Below, one piece after another: positions 24,314 through 34,500 of a stretch of 58,787 bases of DNA. The notes under the pieces were generated by a model, which saw only the letters and a program-made list of their open reading frames with translations, had not been told where the DNA came from and made no database searches. Position numbers and translations under genes: made by a program. The stretch spans positions 1-58,787 of the forward strand of contig NZ_NFVA01000041.1 of the NCBI RefSeq assembly GCF_002264395.1, given 5' to 3'. This DNA is from Paenibacillus sp. VTT E-133291. GTDB taxonomy: Bacteria; Bacillota; Bacilli; Paenibacillales; Paenibacillaceae. The stretch's first letter is position 1. Every line of letters begins with the position of its first letter.

Positions 24314-25666
24314 TTATTTTAATTTATCAAGTGCTGCTTGCGCCGTTTCTTGCGCTTCCTTTAGTGCTTGTGCGGCAGGGATATTCTCAATTTGTACCTT
24401 ATCTGCGGCGATTTTCAGTGCATCGTTGATTTTGCCGCCAGTTGGGTCTTGGAAGGGTGCAGAACCATGAGACGCTTGCATCAACGGAACCTTAATCTGT
24501 GGATTGCTTTCGCTGAACGACACAAACGCCGGGTCTTGCAAAGCGGATTGGCGTACCGAAATATAACCCGTATTAATCGACCAGAAGGCAGTATTCTCAG
24601 CACCCGTGAAATAGGTTAGCCATTTCATAGCAGCTTCCTTCTCGCTGTCGCTAGCTTTGGATAAAATTCCGGCCATCAATGCTTGGGCTACCGGTTTTCC
24701 CTCGCCAACCCCTGCCCAGCCTGGCTGCTCCATAGCTGATACAATGCTGAAGTCCAAGTCGCCCTGATCGCCACTGGAGCCGGTGTAACCTGCGGATTGA
24801 CCCTTCATAACATCGTCAATTGTCTTGTACCAATACTCCCAGCCTTGGCCCCCAGAATGAATCCGCATGATCTTATCCTCGTGAATCCACTTGCGGAACA
24901 AATCCCAGGTTTCGATCCACTCTTTGGAGTCGATCATGACCTGTTTCCCATCCTCACTAAGGATAGTACCTCCTTTGCTAAGCGCGGCATCAATCATGTT
25001 CCCTGAACCCCACATAGGCTCCCAACCGAAGAAGGTGGTTTTACCGCCGTCCTTCACGGTCATTTTCTCAGCTGCAGCAGCTAGGTCTTCCCAAGTCTTT
25101 AGAGTGCTCGCATCAATGCCATTCTTCTCAAAAGTATCTTTACGATAGTACATAACCTGCGTCGTTCCATACATCGGCAGGAAATATTGCTTGCCATCGA
25201 TTTGGCCCTGATTTAGAAAGGTTTGGACAAAATCCTCTTTATTAAAATCTGGCTGCAATGCCATAAGCTCATCTATCGGAGCGAAATATCCTTTGCGGGC
25301 CCAATCTACATTGGAGGAGAGAGCAGCAGCGGGCACTTTTCCTGTAGCAATCGCCGCTTGCAGCTTCTGCTCGGTTTCAGTGTAGTCTGCCTGCGCGATA
25401 CCTTTGACAATGACCTCTTGCTGAGAGGCGTTGAATTTCTGAATCAGTGCCTCCATATTCTCACCAAGCTTGCCGCCGAGACCATACCAGAATTCGATTG
25501 TTACCGGTGCCTTTTGTGTGGGTGAAGCCTCTGTGGAGGGGGCGGAAGAAGCTCCATTCGCCGCTGTAACATTGTCCGTATTCGTATTCCCTCCGCAAGC
25601 TGTTAACATTGTAAATCCGGCAACCAAAGATAGGGCGGACAGTCTCTTCAATACGTTCATCATCAT
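24314..25666 (-). CDS. ABC transporter solute-binding lipoprotein, UgpB-like
   Basis: Extracytoplasmic family-1 solute-binding lipoprotein of about 450 residues. The lipobox is MLTAC (Cys near residue 24), followed by a Ser/Thr/Pro tether. The mature start IEFWYGLGGKLGENMEALI parallels the WHSM-GELG opening of glycerol-3-phosphate/glycerophosphodiester-binding UgpB, which is why I favour that ligand class over plain sugars. Three ATG codons stand in a row. AGAGGAG is best spaced from the third, so the true start may be six bases downstream of the one given. Together with the two permeases it lacks its own ATPase, as usual for this class, which often shares a MsmX-type ATPase. The ligand remains an inference. 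Confidence 0.85.
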   Translation of the reverse strand: MMMNVLKRLSALSLVAGFTMLTACGGNTNTDNVTAANGASSAPSTEASPTQKAPVTIEFWYGLGGKLGENMEALIQKFNASQQEVIVKGIAQADYTETEQKLQAAIATGKVPAAALSSNVDWARKGYFAPIDELMALQPDFNKEDFVQTFLNQGQIDGKQYFLPMYGTTQVMYYRKDTFEKNGIDASTLKTWEDLAAAAEKMTVKDGGKTTFFGWEPMWGSGNMIDAALSKGGTILSEDGKQVMIDSKEWIETWDLFRKWIHEDKIMRIHSGGQGWEYWYKTIDDVMKGQSAGYTGSSGDQGDLDFSIVSAMEQPGWAGVGEGKPVAQALMAGILSKASDSEKEAAMKWLTYFTGAENTAFWSINTGYISVRQSALQDPAFVSFSESNPQIKVPLMQASHGSAPFQDPTGGKINDALKIAADKVQIENIPAAQALKEAQETAQAALDKLK

Positions 25667-25694
25667 TCTCCTCTTATAAAATAGAATTGTTAAC

Positions 25695-26540
25695 TTATCC
25701 TTTGCTGGAACCAGCGGTCATGTTGACGCTTTGCATGATCGTTTTCTGAGCTAATAGAAATACAAGCAGCAACGGGGCGATGGTGAATGCACTAGCGGCC
25801 ATGATCAGCGGCCATTTCAATCCGTAAGCACCTCCTTGAGTGAAGAAACTACGCAGACCGGCCGAGACCAGCTGTAGATTAGGATCTTTGGTGATGAGCA
25901 TTGGCCAGAAATAGTTATTGTACTGATCAATGAAGGTGATCAGGGCTAGCACTGCAAAGGAAGAACGTGTAATGGGGACAAGAATGGTCCAGAGAATCCG
26001 CATATGCGAGGAACCATCTACTTCTCCAGCCTCCACCAGCTCATGGGGAACCTGAAGGAAGGCTTGCCGAATTAGAAAGATGGAGAAGACACTTACACAG
26101 TTAGATAGAATCAACCCGGCATATGAATCCAGTAAGTGAAGCTGGGATAATACCAAATATCCGGGAAGATAAACGGCGGTGGCAGGAACCATATAGCCGA
26201 AAAGGATAACCCCAGCGAACAGCCCTCTGAAGCGGAATTTCATATGCGTAAGCGCATAAGCCATCATCCCGGAATTTATCACCTGCAAAATAACAATCGA
26301 CACGGCGACAAATACGCTATTGCCCATATATCTGAAGAAAGGGGCTTCGTGCCAGGCGGCTGAAAAGTTACTCCACAGCGGCTCTTTCGGCCAGATCGTG
26401 GGTGGAGACTGCCAGATTTCATCATTGGTTTTTAAGGCGCTGGTGACCATCCAATAGAAGGGGAAGGCCATGATCAGTGCAATAGCTGCAAAAAATAGAT
26501 GGCGGGCCAGTGTGCCCACGCGTACGATCGTTGCATTCAT
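25695..26540 (-). CDS. ABC transporter permease, UgpE/MalG type
   Basis: Inner-membrane permease of 281 residues with six helices. It has the family pattern PFYWMVTSALKTNDEIW near the N terminus and the EAA loop VPHELVEAGEVDGSSHMRIL near residues 158-178, which docks the ATPase. AAAGGAG lies eight bases before the ATG. It is the second gene of the minus-strand unit, between the UgpA-like permease and the UgpB-like lipoprotein. It belongs to the carbohydrate-uptake CUT1 branch, which includes sn-glycerol-3-phosphate and maltose systems. Confidence 0.9.
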   Translation of the reverse strand: MNATIVRVGTLARHLFFAAIALIMAFPFYWMVTSALKTNDEIWQSPPTIWPKEPLWSNFSAAWHEAPFFRYMGNSVFVAVSIVILQVINSGMMAYALTHMKFRFRGLFAGVILFGYMVPATAVYLPGYLVLSQLHLLDSYAGLILSNCVSVFSIFLIRQAFLQVPHELVEAGEVDGSSHMRILWTILVPITRSSFAVLALITFIDQYNNYFWPMLITKDPNLQLVSAGLRSFFTQGGAYGLKWPLIMAASAFTIAPLLLVFLLAQKTIMQSVNMTAGSSKG

Positions 26541-26564
26541 CAGTCGTTCTCCTTTCAGCAGTTG

Positions 26565-27470
26565 TTATTGATAATGGGTTGTCCGTTTACTAACCTCTAG
26601 TGAGACTACGGAGAGCAGCATGCATATAAATACCAGAACCATTGCGACACTTGAGGCTTCTCCAATCTGAAAAGCTTCAAAGGCAGACTGATAATACATA
26701 TAGAGTAAAGTGCGTGTTGAACCCGACGGTCCGCCTTGTGTGAGTACGTTAATCTGGTCGTAAGCCTGTAATGCCCCGATGATCTGTACGATGAACAGAA
26801 ACAGTGTCGTTGGCGAGATTAGCGGTAAAATAATGCGAATGAATTTCTGAACAACATTTGCTCCATCCAGTTCAGCAGCTTCCAGCAGATCAGAAGGAAC
26901 ATTACGGAGTGCCACCAAGTAAAAAATCATTGCCCAACCGACCGATTTCCATATGGTCACGAGCAGAACGCCGAGCAGCGCCCATTTCGGGTCTTGAAGC
27001 CAACCGATTTTTTCTAGACCTAAGAAATCAAGTACGGTATTGGCCAAGCCAATTTCCGGTTCATAAATCCAGGACCAAACAATCGATACCGCCACTGTCG
27101 GCGTGACCCAAGGGGAGAAAAGCAGCACCTGATAGAGAGTGGAGCCTTTCAGTTTCCCATTCATCAGGAGTGCTAGTCCTAGTCCGATCAGAATAACGGG
27201 CAGTACACTTCCCGCACAGAATAACAGGGTTACTCTTAGTGCTTTATAGAAGGCAGGGTTGCTGAACAGATCCAGGTAGTTGGTTAGTCCGACAAAGGTT
27301 TTCTCAGGGCTCATGAAGTCCCATTCATTAAAGCTGAGATAAAATACATAAAGTAATGGCGCAAGCCAAAATACAACGAATGGAATCATTGCCGGCAAGG
27401 TAAAGAGCACCGGTTTCAACTCACCTATAAATCTTGAGCGTTTCATATTTCTGTCGATACCCCATTCCAT
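26565..27470 (-). CDS. ABC transporter permease, UgpA/MalF type
   Basis: First gene of the six-gene minus-strand unit, encoding a CUT1 permease of 301 residues with six helices. The EAA loop is VPSDLLEAAELDGANVVQKF, near residues 195-215. Helical segments such as PAMIPFVVFWLAPLLYVFYL match UgpA-type subunits. The start is uncertain: the ATG at 27470 has no good ribosome binding site, and a second ATG eight codons later (27446) is preceded by TGGGGT at a long distance. It forms the channel with the UgpE-like subunit. A divergent GbsR-like regulator lies 195 bases away. Confidence 0.88.
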   Translation of the reverse strand: MEWGIDRNMKRSRFIGELKPVLFTLPAMIPFVVFWLAPLLYVFYLSFNEWDFMSPEKTFVGLTNYLDLFSNPAFYKALRVTLLFCAGSVLPVILIGLGLALLMNGKLKGSTLYQVLLFSPWVTPTVAVSIVWSWIYEPEIGLANTVLDFLGLEKIGWLQDPKWALLGVLLVTIWKSVGWAMIFYLVALRNVPSDLLEAAELDGANVVQKFIRIILPLISPTTLFLFIVQIIGALQAYDQINVLTQGGPSGSTRTLLYMYYQSAFEAFQIGEASSVAMVLVFICMLLSVVSLEVSKRTTHYQ

Positions 27471-27614
27471 CTTCTGTTTTTTGCGGTATAATTCTGAGGA
27501 AAGCTCCTCCGTTCAAAAAAAATTGTACACTCATATGGCGGCTACGTGGTCAAGCGGGCGTAAAGATCGATGCGAGATTATGTAAAAATTTAAGAGATTA
27601 GCGAAAGTACTTGC

Positions 27615-27630
27615 TATTTTGTGTAAAATA
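27615..27630. promoter_or_regulatory. Possible operator between the divergent regulator and transporter
   Basis: TATTTTGTGTAAAATA is a 6-bp inverted repeat with a four-base centre. It lies 36 bases upstream of the GbsR-like gene and about 145 bases upstream of the transporter operon. It could be an autoregulatory site; this rests on symmetry and position only. Confidence 0.35.
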
Positions 27631-27665
27631 AAAGGACAGATTCTAAGTGGAATGAAGGTGCAGCT

Positions 27666-28223
27666 ATGAAACAGGTAGCCTATGGTGAAGAGAATAGAGA
27701 CTTATCTCCACGTGAGCAGCTACTGCGTCCGATGATCGATGCGATTGCTCAGACGATGGACTTATATGGTGCCAATTACTCATTTGGGCAGCTTTATGGG
27801 ATTATGTTCTTTGAAGACCGGCCGATGACGCTTGAAGAAATGAAGAAAGTGATGAATATGAGCAAGAGTAATATGAGCTATGGAGTTCGTTCTTTGATGG
27901 CTTCCAAGATGGTCACCAAGCTGGAGGAGAAGCAGGATCGAAAGGATCTATATGCAGTGGAAACGGATTTCTTTCAGACTTTTAAGAACTTTTTCGGGAT
28001 GAAGCTGCAGCGGGAGATTGATGTCATGAGGCATGCTTTGGATATGGTTATTCCTGAGCTGGAGGGATTGGTTCAAGCTGTGGATACATCGGAGGAAGAG
28101 CGGCAATTCTGTCTGAAGGATCTGGAAAAGCTGGAGCATGCCGTTCAGTATTATCATTGGCTGCAGCAGTTTGTGGACGAGCTTGGCGAAGAGAATTACT
28201 TTGCAGATAAGAATAGGCCTTAG
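27666..28223 (+). CDS. GbsR-family transcriptional regulator
   Basis: Winged-helix repressor of 185 residues of the GbsR branch of the MarR fold. Characteristic lines are YSFGQLYGIMFFEDRPMTLE (about 37-56) and the recognition region MNMSKSNMSYGVRSL. A wing with KQDRKDLYAVETDFF is followed by a C-terminal helical part of about 80 residues. Bacillus subtilis GbsR senses choline and controls choline uptake and glycine-betaine synthesis. Here no opu or gbs gene is adjacent. Instead the gene diverges from the UgpAEB-like/phosphoesterase/SMR unit, which it may control. AAGGTG lies before the ATG. A strong terminator follows. Confidence 0.85.
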   Translation: MKQVAYGEENRDLSPREQLLRPMIDAIAQTMDLYGANYSFGQLYGIMFFEDRPMTLEEMKKVMNMSKSNMSYGVRSLMASKMVTKLEEKQDRKDLYAVETDFFQTFKNFFGMKLQREIDVMRHALDMVIPELEGLVQAVDTSEEERQFCLKDLEKLEHAVQYYHWLQQFVDELGEENYFADKNRP

Positions 28224-28276
28224 ACTGTCTATAATTACATATAGATGTATATAATTATTTATAGATCTCCATTTGC

Positions 28277-28327
28277 AGGAGGTGTTCCTCAAGCCAGTTC
28301 GGGCTTAAGGTTCGCCTCCTATTTTTA
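28277..28327 (+). terminator. Terminator after the GbsR-like gene
   Basis: AGGAGGTG (28277-28284) pairs with CGCCTCCT (28313-28320), with one G-U pair. Inner pairs CCT/AGG and AAGCC/GGCTT follow, and then ATTTTTATT. This is a long, stable intrinsic terminator. Confidence 0.82.
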
Positions 28328-28433
28328 TTGTATGAACCCAAATAAAAAGAAAATGTAACCAAAAGTAGGTGGAACTGTCACCGAATATGTAGTTACATAG
28401 TGAATAAGAAATCATTTTAAGGAGATTCAAAGA

Positions 28434-29618
28434 GTGCATACGAAAAAATATATGATTCTTTTAGTCATCGTTCTGCTAATAAGCCTCGCTGCTATTATCA
28501 ACAATCAACGTGAGTCTTCTGCAGTTACTATAAATGTGAACGGTCAAATCATTAAGACGGTAGCTACATACCCGGCCTCGCCTGATGAGCTTATGATTCC
28601 CAAGGCTGTTGCCGAACAGGCGCTTAATATGCGTATCGACTGGCAGAAGCAGGGACCACTTCCGAAAGGCATTTACTACAGAGACAATGTAGTTGTGCTG
28701 ATGTACCATCATCTTTCAGAGAAGCCGATGCCACAGTTTCCCTGGATATTATCGGTTGATCGGTTTGAGGATCAAATGAAGCTGCTAAAGGAAGAAGGCT
28801 TTCATGTGATTACGATGGAACAATATCGAGCATTTATGCTGAATAATGGCTCGATTCCAGATAATGCGGTGCTGCTGACTTTTGATGATGGATATGAGAG
28901 CTTCTATGAGTTTGCCTTTCCTATCTTAAAAAAATATGGTTATACGGCAGTTAATTTTGTTATCGTGTCTACGATCGATCACCCCAATCCGAACAGTGTG
29001 CCGAAGCTTACCTGGGAACAGATGCGGGAAATGAAGCGGGACGGGATGGGATTCTATAGTCACACGTATGACTTACACCATTATGGTATCGTGGATGCTG
29101 AAGGTGGGGAGCGGCCAGCGGCCAGTGCCTTATTATATATCGACGATGAGAACAGAAACGAAATGAATACGGAGTACTACAGCAGAGTTACTCGTGATTT
29201 GGCCAAGGCAGAGCAAAGGCTGAAGGAAGAGCTGGGGAATACCGATTCAGCGATTGCCTTTCCTTATGGATCTTACAATGACCGATTGCTATCCGCCTGT
29301 GACTCACTCGGAATTACGCTGACTTTTAAAATTCAGGATGGGATCAATGCGAGAACAGACCGGAACGCCTCTCGAATCAACGGGGGAAGTCAGAATCTAA
29401 CCGCAATTCAAACCCTTGAGCAGATCAAACATGTAGATTCGCCCATGGAATTAACCCTGAATAACCAAAGAGTAGCTCTGATAGGAAGTGCGCCCGAAAT
29501 GAGGAAAGGGACCTTGATGGTTCCATTTATACAATTATGCAAAGATCTACATATTGATCTCAACTATGATCAGAAGAGTCGGATCGTTAATTTATTACAC
29601 ACCACTGGGGGAATATAA
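28434..29618 (+). CDS. Polysaccharide deacetylase with C-terminal stalk-like domain
   Basis: Membrane-anchored carbohydrate esterase family 4 enzyme of 394 residues. An N-terminal uncleaved-looking anchor (about 7-24) exposes the rest outside the cell. The NodB domain has motif 1 LLTFDDGYES, motif 2 SHTYDLH and motif 3 FPYGSY, which carry the catalytic Asp and metal ligands. It removes acetyl groups from N-acetylated sugars such as peptidoglycan or poly-N-acetylglucosamine. About 50 C-terminal residues (ALIGSAPEMRKGTLMVPFIQ onward) resemble the copper-amine-oxidase-type stalk domain common in Paenibacillus exports. The start is GTG, with AAGGAG nine bases upstream. It stands between the GbsR-like regulator and the AI-2E permease. 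Confidence 0.88.
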   Translation: MHTKKYMILLVIVLLISLAAIINNQRESSAVTINVNGQIIKTVATYPASPDELMIPKAVAEQALNMRIDWQKQGPLPKGIYYRDNVVVLMYHHLSEKPMPQFPWILSVDRFEDQMKLLKEEGFHVITMEQYRAFMLNNGSIPDNAVLLTFDDGYESFYEFAFPILKKYGYTAVNFVIVSTIDHPNPNSVPKLTWEQMREMKRDGMGFYSHTYDLHHYGIVDAEGGERPAASALLYIDDENRNEMNTEYYSRVTRDLAKAEQRLKEELGNTDSAIAFPYGSYNDRLLSACDSLGITLTFKIQDGINARTDRNASRINGGSQNLTAIQTLEQIKHVDSPMELTLNNQRVALIGSAPEMRKGTLMVPFIQLCKDLHIDLNYDQKSRIVNLLHTTGGI

Positions 29619-29691
29619 AAGGCTGAGGAACTGTATGGAATGGATGTCATCTACCCTTATGTTCCTTAGGAGTTTACAAAAAGTGAGAAAT

Positions 29692-29709
29692 TTCGCCAAT
29701 TTAGGCGAA
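29692..29709. repeat. Short inverted repeat upstream of the AI-2E-family gene
   Basis: TTCGCC (29692-29697) and GGCGAA (29704-29709) are perfect complements with a six-base centre. No T run follows, so it looks more like an operator or a leader hairpin than a terminator. It is too short to interpret further. Confidence 0.4.
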
Positions 29710-29785
29710 TCACTAGTTGCTATAAGTGAATTCCTTACTGTAGACTATAAAAGAGTACTAATTGGTAGGCGAATGGAGAGAACTG

Positions 29786-30817
29786 ATGGAAGTATTTAAG
29801 CGTTATTACGCGAATTTAACGGTCCGGCGTTTTTTTATTTTGGGTCTTGTTGCCCTGCTGCTATTCAGTATTAGAGATATGCTCAATTTAGTACTGTTAA
29901 CATTTTTGATTGCTTATGTAATGAATAGCTTTCAAGTGCTGCTTACGAAGCGGATCAATAAATATGTGGCAGTCAACAGTAAGGTCATTATTGTTATTCT
30001 GTATTTAGCTCTGATTGCGCTGATCGTAGTGACCTTAGTGAATTATTTACCGAAGGTCTTTACGCAGATTAAGCAGTTAACAAATTTTCTAACCAGTTTA
30101 ACCCCTGCAAATATTCCGCAGAACGATATTGTGCAGTATTTATTTGCGCAGCTTAAGGATTTGAACTACCAGTCTTATGTGAAAGATGGTCTTGAATACG
30201 TCCTGAAAATAAGTAATTGGGGCACCAGCTTCGTATTATCTACTATTCTGAGCTTTGTCTTTATTCTTGAGAAGAACAGAATTGTCAATTTTACTACACG
30301 TCTTAAAGATAGCAAGATCTCCTGGTTCTATGTTGAGCTTGAGTATTTCGGTAGAAAATTCATCTCATCTTTTGGTAAAGTGATCGAAGCGCAAATACTG
30401 ATCGCGCTGTTTAATACATGCTTTACGGTGATTGGACTCTGGATCTTAGGTTTTCCTTATCTATTCGCCTTGTCGATCATGATCTTCCTGCTTAGTCTGA
30501 TACCGGTGGTAGGCTTTGTAATTTCACTAATTCCGCTGTGTATTATTGGCTACAATATTGGTGGTCTGGCTATGACGATCTATGTACTCGTTATGATTGC
30601 TGTACTACATTTTGTTGAAGGCTACTTCTTGAATCCTAAGCTGATGTCATCCAAAATGAACCTGCCGATGTTCTATACCTTTATCGTTCTGTTATTCTCT
30701 GAGCATTATTTGGGTGTATGGGGTCTAATTCTCGGTATTCCAATTTTTGTGTTCTTCCTGGATATACTGGAGATCAATAGAGACAGCAAGATAGAAATTA
30801 AGAATTCAATTAAATAG
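29786..30817 (+). CDS. AI-2E family transporter (TqsA/YdiK-like membrane protein)
   Basis: Integral membrane protein of 343 residues. It has two paired N-terminal helices, a soluble loop around residues 85-145, and a C-terminal group of helices carrying family features such as LSLIPVVGFVISLIPLCIIG and the HFVEGYFLNPKLM motif. Members are named after the autoinducer-2 exporter TqsA, but many do other jobs, including sodium/proton exchange. No quorum-sensing genes are nearby, so the substrate is open. The frame continues upstream to a TTG at 29762; the ATG at 29786 has GGAGAG in place and gives the usual N terminus. A 47-base palindrome follows the stop. Confidence 0.88.
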   Translation: MEVFKRYYANLTVRRFFILGLVALLLFSIRDMLNLVLLTFLIAYVMNSFQVLLTKRINKYVAVNSKVIIVILYLALIALIVVTLVNYLPKVFTQIKQLTNFLTSLTPANIPQNDIVQYLFAQLKDLNYQSYVKDGLEYVLKISNWGTSFVLSTILSFVFILEKNRIVNFTTRLKDSKISWFYVELEYFGRKFISSFGKVIEAQILIALFNTCFTVIGLWILGFPYLFALSIMIFLLSLIPVVGFVISLIPLCIIGYNIGGLAMTIYVLVMIAVLHFVEGYFLNPKLMSSKMNLPMFYTFIVLLFSEHYLGVWGLILGIPIFVFFLDILEINRDSKIEIKNSIK

Positions 30818-30830
30818 CTCTGAATATAAG

Positions 30831-30877
30831 AAGAGGGTGATCCGATAGCCATTTAATGGCTATCGGATCACCCTCTT
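30831..30877. terminator. Perfect 23-bp-arm palindrome, probable bidirectional terminator
   Basis: The sequence from 30831 to 30853 is exactly reverse-complementary to 30855-30877 around one central T. It lies between two converging genes. Only three T follow on the plus side, so termination would rest mainly on the very stable hairpin. Confidence 0.7.
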
Positions 30878-30924
30878 TATGGTTGGCGCGGAGCAATGTT
30901 GTACGGCCACTGTATGTATCTTTG

Positions 30925-31314
30925 TTAGCCGAAAGAAGTGAGAACGCTCTCCGTAACGATGTCCCTCAGCTCGGCTGTATGTGCTGCATACTGCTCGGCT
31001 GTAATGCTTCCGGAAGCTAGCCTTGAATCTAGCTGTTCTGTTAGCTGTGCTACCTGTAGATTGATCACATCTTCAATATCTGTGTTTTGCTCTGAGGCAA
31101 TATCTTGAAGTGACTTGCCATCATATAAGGCATCGTACAGATCTTCATCTGTAGGTTGGTTAAGGGCTTTCAATAATAATTCGTCTGGATCTGCAGCTTT
31201 TACAGTGGACCATTGGGCAGGCGAACTCGCGCTTGCAGTAAGGCTACTCCAAGCATTTCCGAAAGACATCACTATAACTACGGTTCCTACTATAATCACT
31301 CTTTTTATATCCAT
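30925..31314 (-). CDS. Small secreted hypothetical protein
   Basis: Protein of 129 residues with a clear signal peptide: MDIKR start, hydrophobic core about 6-20, likely cleavage after ASA near residue 30. The mature part is acidic, helical and Gln/Ala/Leu-rich. A segment LQDIASEQNTDIEDVINLQ is followed by LDSRLASGSITAEQYAAHT, which resembles short helical repeats seen in secreted Bacillales proteins of unknown role. AGAGGA precedes the ATG. It is a single gene converging with the AI-2E permease. I do not recognise the family. Confidence 0.75.
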   Translation of the reverse strand: MDIKRVIIVGTVVIVMSFGNAWSSLTASASSPAQWSTVKAADPDELLLKALNQPTDEDLYDALYDGKSLQDIASEQNTDIEDVINLQVAQLTEQLDSRLASGSITAEQYAAHTAELRDIVTESVLTSFG

Positions 31315-31569
31315 TAGAGTCCTCTTTTCTTATTTTACAAATAACGTTTTATGGTTTTCTGTTGAATGTGTTTGTGATGGTTGTGATTTAACCTATTTCT
31401 ATTGTAACCCGCAAACCTGAGTCCAAGCTTAAGCAATATTTAAGATAACCTAAAGATTTAACATTGAAATGATATAGCGATAATATATCCTTAGTATACT
31501 TTCCAGATGATCTTCAATGCATATTTATGCACTGGGTCACAACTAAACAAATGGGGAGTGTTCGGAGTT

Positions 31570-34500
31570 TTGAGAATAACAGCAAAAGCTAAACGTTTTC
31601 TATCCAGCGTAATTGCAAGTAGTCTGATGTTGGGGATAATGGTTCCAGCAGGATATGCTGAAGAACAGCAGCTGGACACAGAGCAGACCTCTTCCGAATT
31701 AGGAGCACATTTTGACGAGCAGGTTGAGCTCGATACGCTTTTAAATCAACCGACAGTAGTGGCAGATGTGTATGCGACACCTGCTCATCCAGGAGCATTA
31801 CTTATTACAGAGGTTGTTCCAGATACTAAAAATGTCAAAGGTGCGGATGGATCCTCTGTTGATGGTTATGAATTTGTTGAGGTCTATAATAATACGGATG
31901 AGCCAGTAAACTTTAAGGATTATTATTTTTACTATTATAACAGAGATAAATGGATAACCAACGGCGATGCTGTAATCCCGGCGCATGGAAATATCGTCTT
32001 CTGGATTATGAACGGCAATAATCTGAATGTTCCTGCCGAGGATTTCATCAAAAATTTTAATCCTTCAGCATCCTTGAAAGAAGGCGTAAACCTGTTCCGT
32101 ATCAACGGTGGCGGTGGTATGGCTAACACTGATACGCGTAGCTTACAAATTAAAAGCAAAGCAGGAGATGCCCTAATTATCTCTTCTTCTTATGGAAAAG
32201 AACAGGTGAAGGAAAACAACGGGATTTTCTATCAATTTTCACAAGCTGACAGCTCTACGATGAGTCTCATGGCGATTTCGGGAAAGGCTGCGGCGACACC
32301 TGGAACCGTAGAACCCGAACAACTTCCTATACCAGTGCCTGGAGACAAACAGCCGTTGATTGAACACCATACGCAGAGCAGTGTAGATCCAGCTGATCTT
32401 CCTATCACCGCGAAGATTACGAACCTAGAGATTGGCCCAGATGGAGCATTGCCGGTAGTGAAGCTGCAATACGGCTCTCCTTCCCAGGCAAAAGATACGG
32501 TAATCACTATGACATCAAAGGGGGATAATCAGTTCACTGCGTTGATTCCTGCGGCTGCGCTGGAAGAGCCGGAACTGCACTACAGCATCCGTGTAAACAA
32601 TGTTACGGAGCATTATTCTGTTCAAGTGAACCTGCCTGCGTTTGATTCGAACAATGTGCCGCCGCTGTTAGTTACTGAGCTGCTGCCGAATTCGACGAAT
32701 GTAAAAGGAACGAGCACCGATGCTTTTGAATTCATTGAGGTGTATAACAATACGGATGCACCGGTTGATTTTAAGAACTATAAGATCTATTATCGCTATC
32801 CTGATAAAGGCAACGCTTCTGATGTGAAGTGGCCCTCTACGAAAGAGAGTTTCGTCATTCCTGCACAGCAGTCTGTGGTGTTCTGGATTATGAATAGTGC
32901 TAACAGTACATACACTGCTGATGATTTTAATACAGAATTCAATACGAATCTGATCGATGGCACGAACCTCTTTTTAATTAAAAGTGATGGGATGGCGAAC
33001 TCTGGCCGCCGGGCAGTCGTAATCAAGAGCAACACGGAGAAAGAAATTTCCTCTGCGTATTATGATGCTGACCTCACCTATGAGGGTGGAGCTAAAGGTG
33101 ACGACACCAAAGAAAATAAAGCGCTTCTATACAAGTATCCTGTGAATGGGCAAAGTAAAATGCTTAAGATTAGCACAGGATCAGCCGTTCCGTCACCAGG
33201 GCAAGTGGATGTAGGATTGGTTCCTAGTACACCGATCCATGTAGAGCCGGATACTGAAAATCCGACGGTGAATGATCTGACTGCTGTGACGGAGATTGAT
33301 CAGTCGATGAGTTTGGATTTGAAAGCTTTCGCTGATGACAATAAAGCCATTACATCTGTAGAAGTAAGGGTAGCGTCGGACAAGCAGCCTGATTTTGTCA
33401 GCCATAATCTATCCCAAGACTTCAACGATAGCTTGTATCATTATAAGTTATCATCGGCTGATTTGATTGGCAGAAATGAAATACAGTATTATTTCGTCGT
33501 TTCCGATGGCACCAATGAGGTCGAATCTCCGGTAATGAAAGTGAAAATTACGGGAGGGCCTGATCAATCAGCGCTTCGTTTGAATGTGAAGGATGGGCAG
33601 TTCATCCATGGTTCTATGACGGTAAAAGGAACCTCTGCCACCGCAAAGGCTGATGCAGTGGACCTGAGCATCGATAATAAGGTACTCAGCAATCATGAGG
33701 CATATGCCGCGCTTGAGAATGATGCTTACTTTGTATTTGAAGCTAAAAATGTGGATTATTATTTTAAAAACGGCATCACAATGGGACCAGAAGAATTAGG
33801 GGATGCGAGCATTCTATACACCTTTATGGACCCGATTACTTCATATACGACATTGACCTTCCCGATCTCCTCTGCCGCTTTACAGGTGGGCACGGATAAT
33901 GTGATCTACATTCGGGCGGGCTCTAAATCATCACCTTTTGACCCACGTCCCGAGGAGAATAAAGATGATTTCGAAGTGAAAAATGTACGCCTACTACTTG
34001 CAGACGGCACTGAAATTTGGGACCCTGCTTATGCAGAACGTGATAAAGAAATTAAGATGGGGGACAGCGCAGGTAAGCATGAATCTATCGGTTTCCGGTT
34101 CGATTTGAAATCGGATTTGTTCCGTTCGAAAGCGTATGACTGGAATACTAAAGAAGCCGCTGATGGAGAACATAAAGTAACACTGACTGAAGGTGGATCT
34201 AAGGTATCGTCAAGTGTAATTGTAGACAACACGCCGCCATCCATCAAAGCATCGATTGAAGATGGAAAGACTTATCGTGGTAATTTCGAAATTGCTGCTC
34301 AGATTACGGATACTTACGCAGGTGTAGACAAGGTCAGCGTGAAGCTCGATGGCAAAGGTATTGAACTTCCATATGCTACTTCCTCCGGAAAGCTAACGGC
34401 TGGAGAGCATACGCTTTCTATCACTGCCTTGGACAAGATCGGCAATCAGGCAGAGAAAGTAGTTATCTTCGATGTGCCGAATGAGAATCCATTTGCACCC

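Noticed and set aside
29554..29799. Plus-strand frame of 81 codons between the deacetylase and AI-2E genes
   Set aside because: It begins inside the deacetylase gene in another frame and ends inside the AI-2E gene, with no ribosome binding site.
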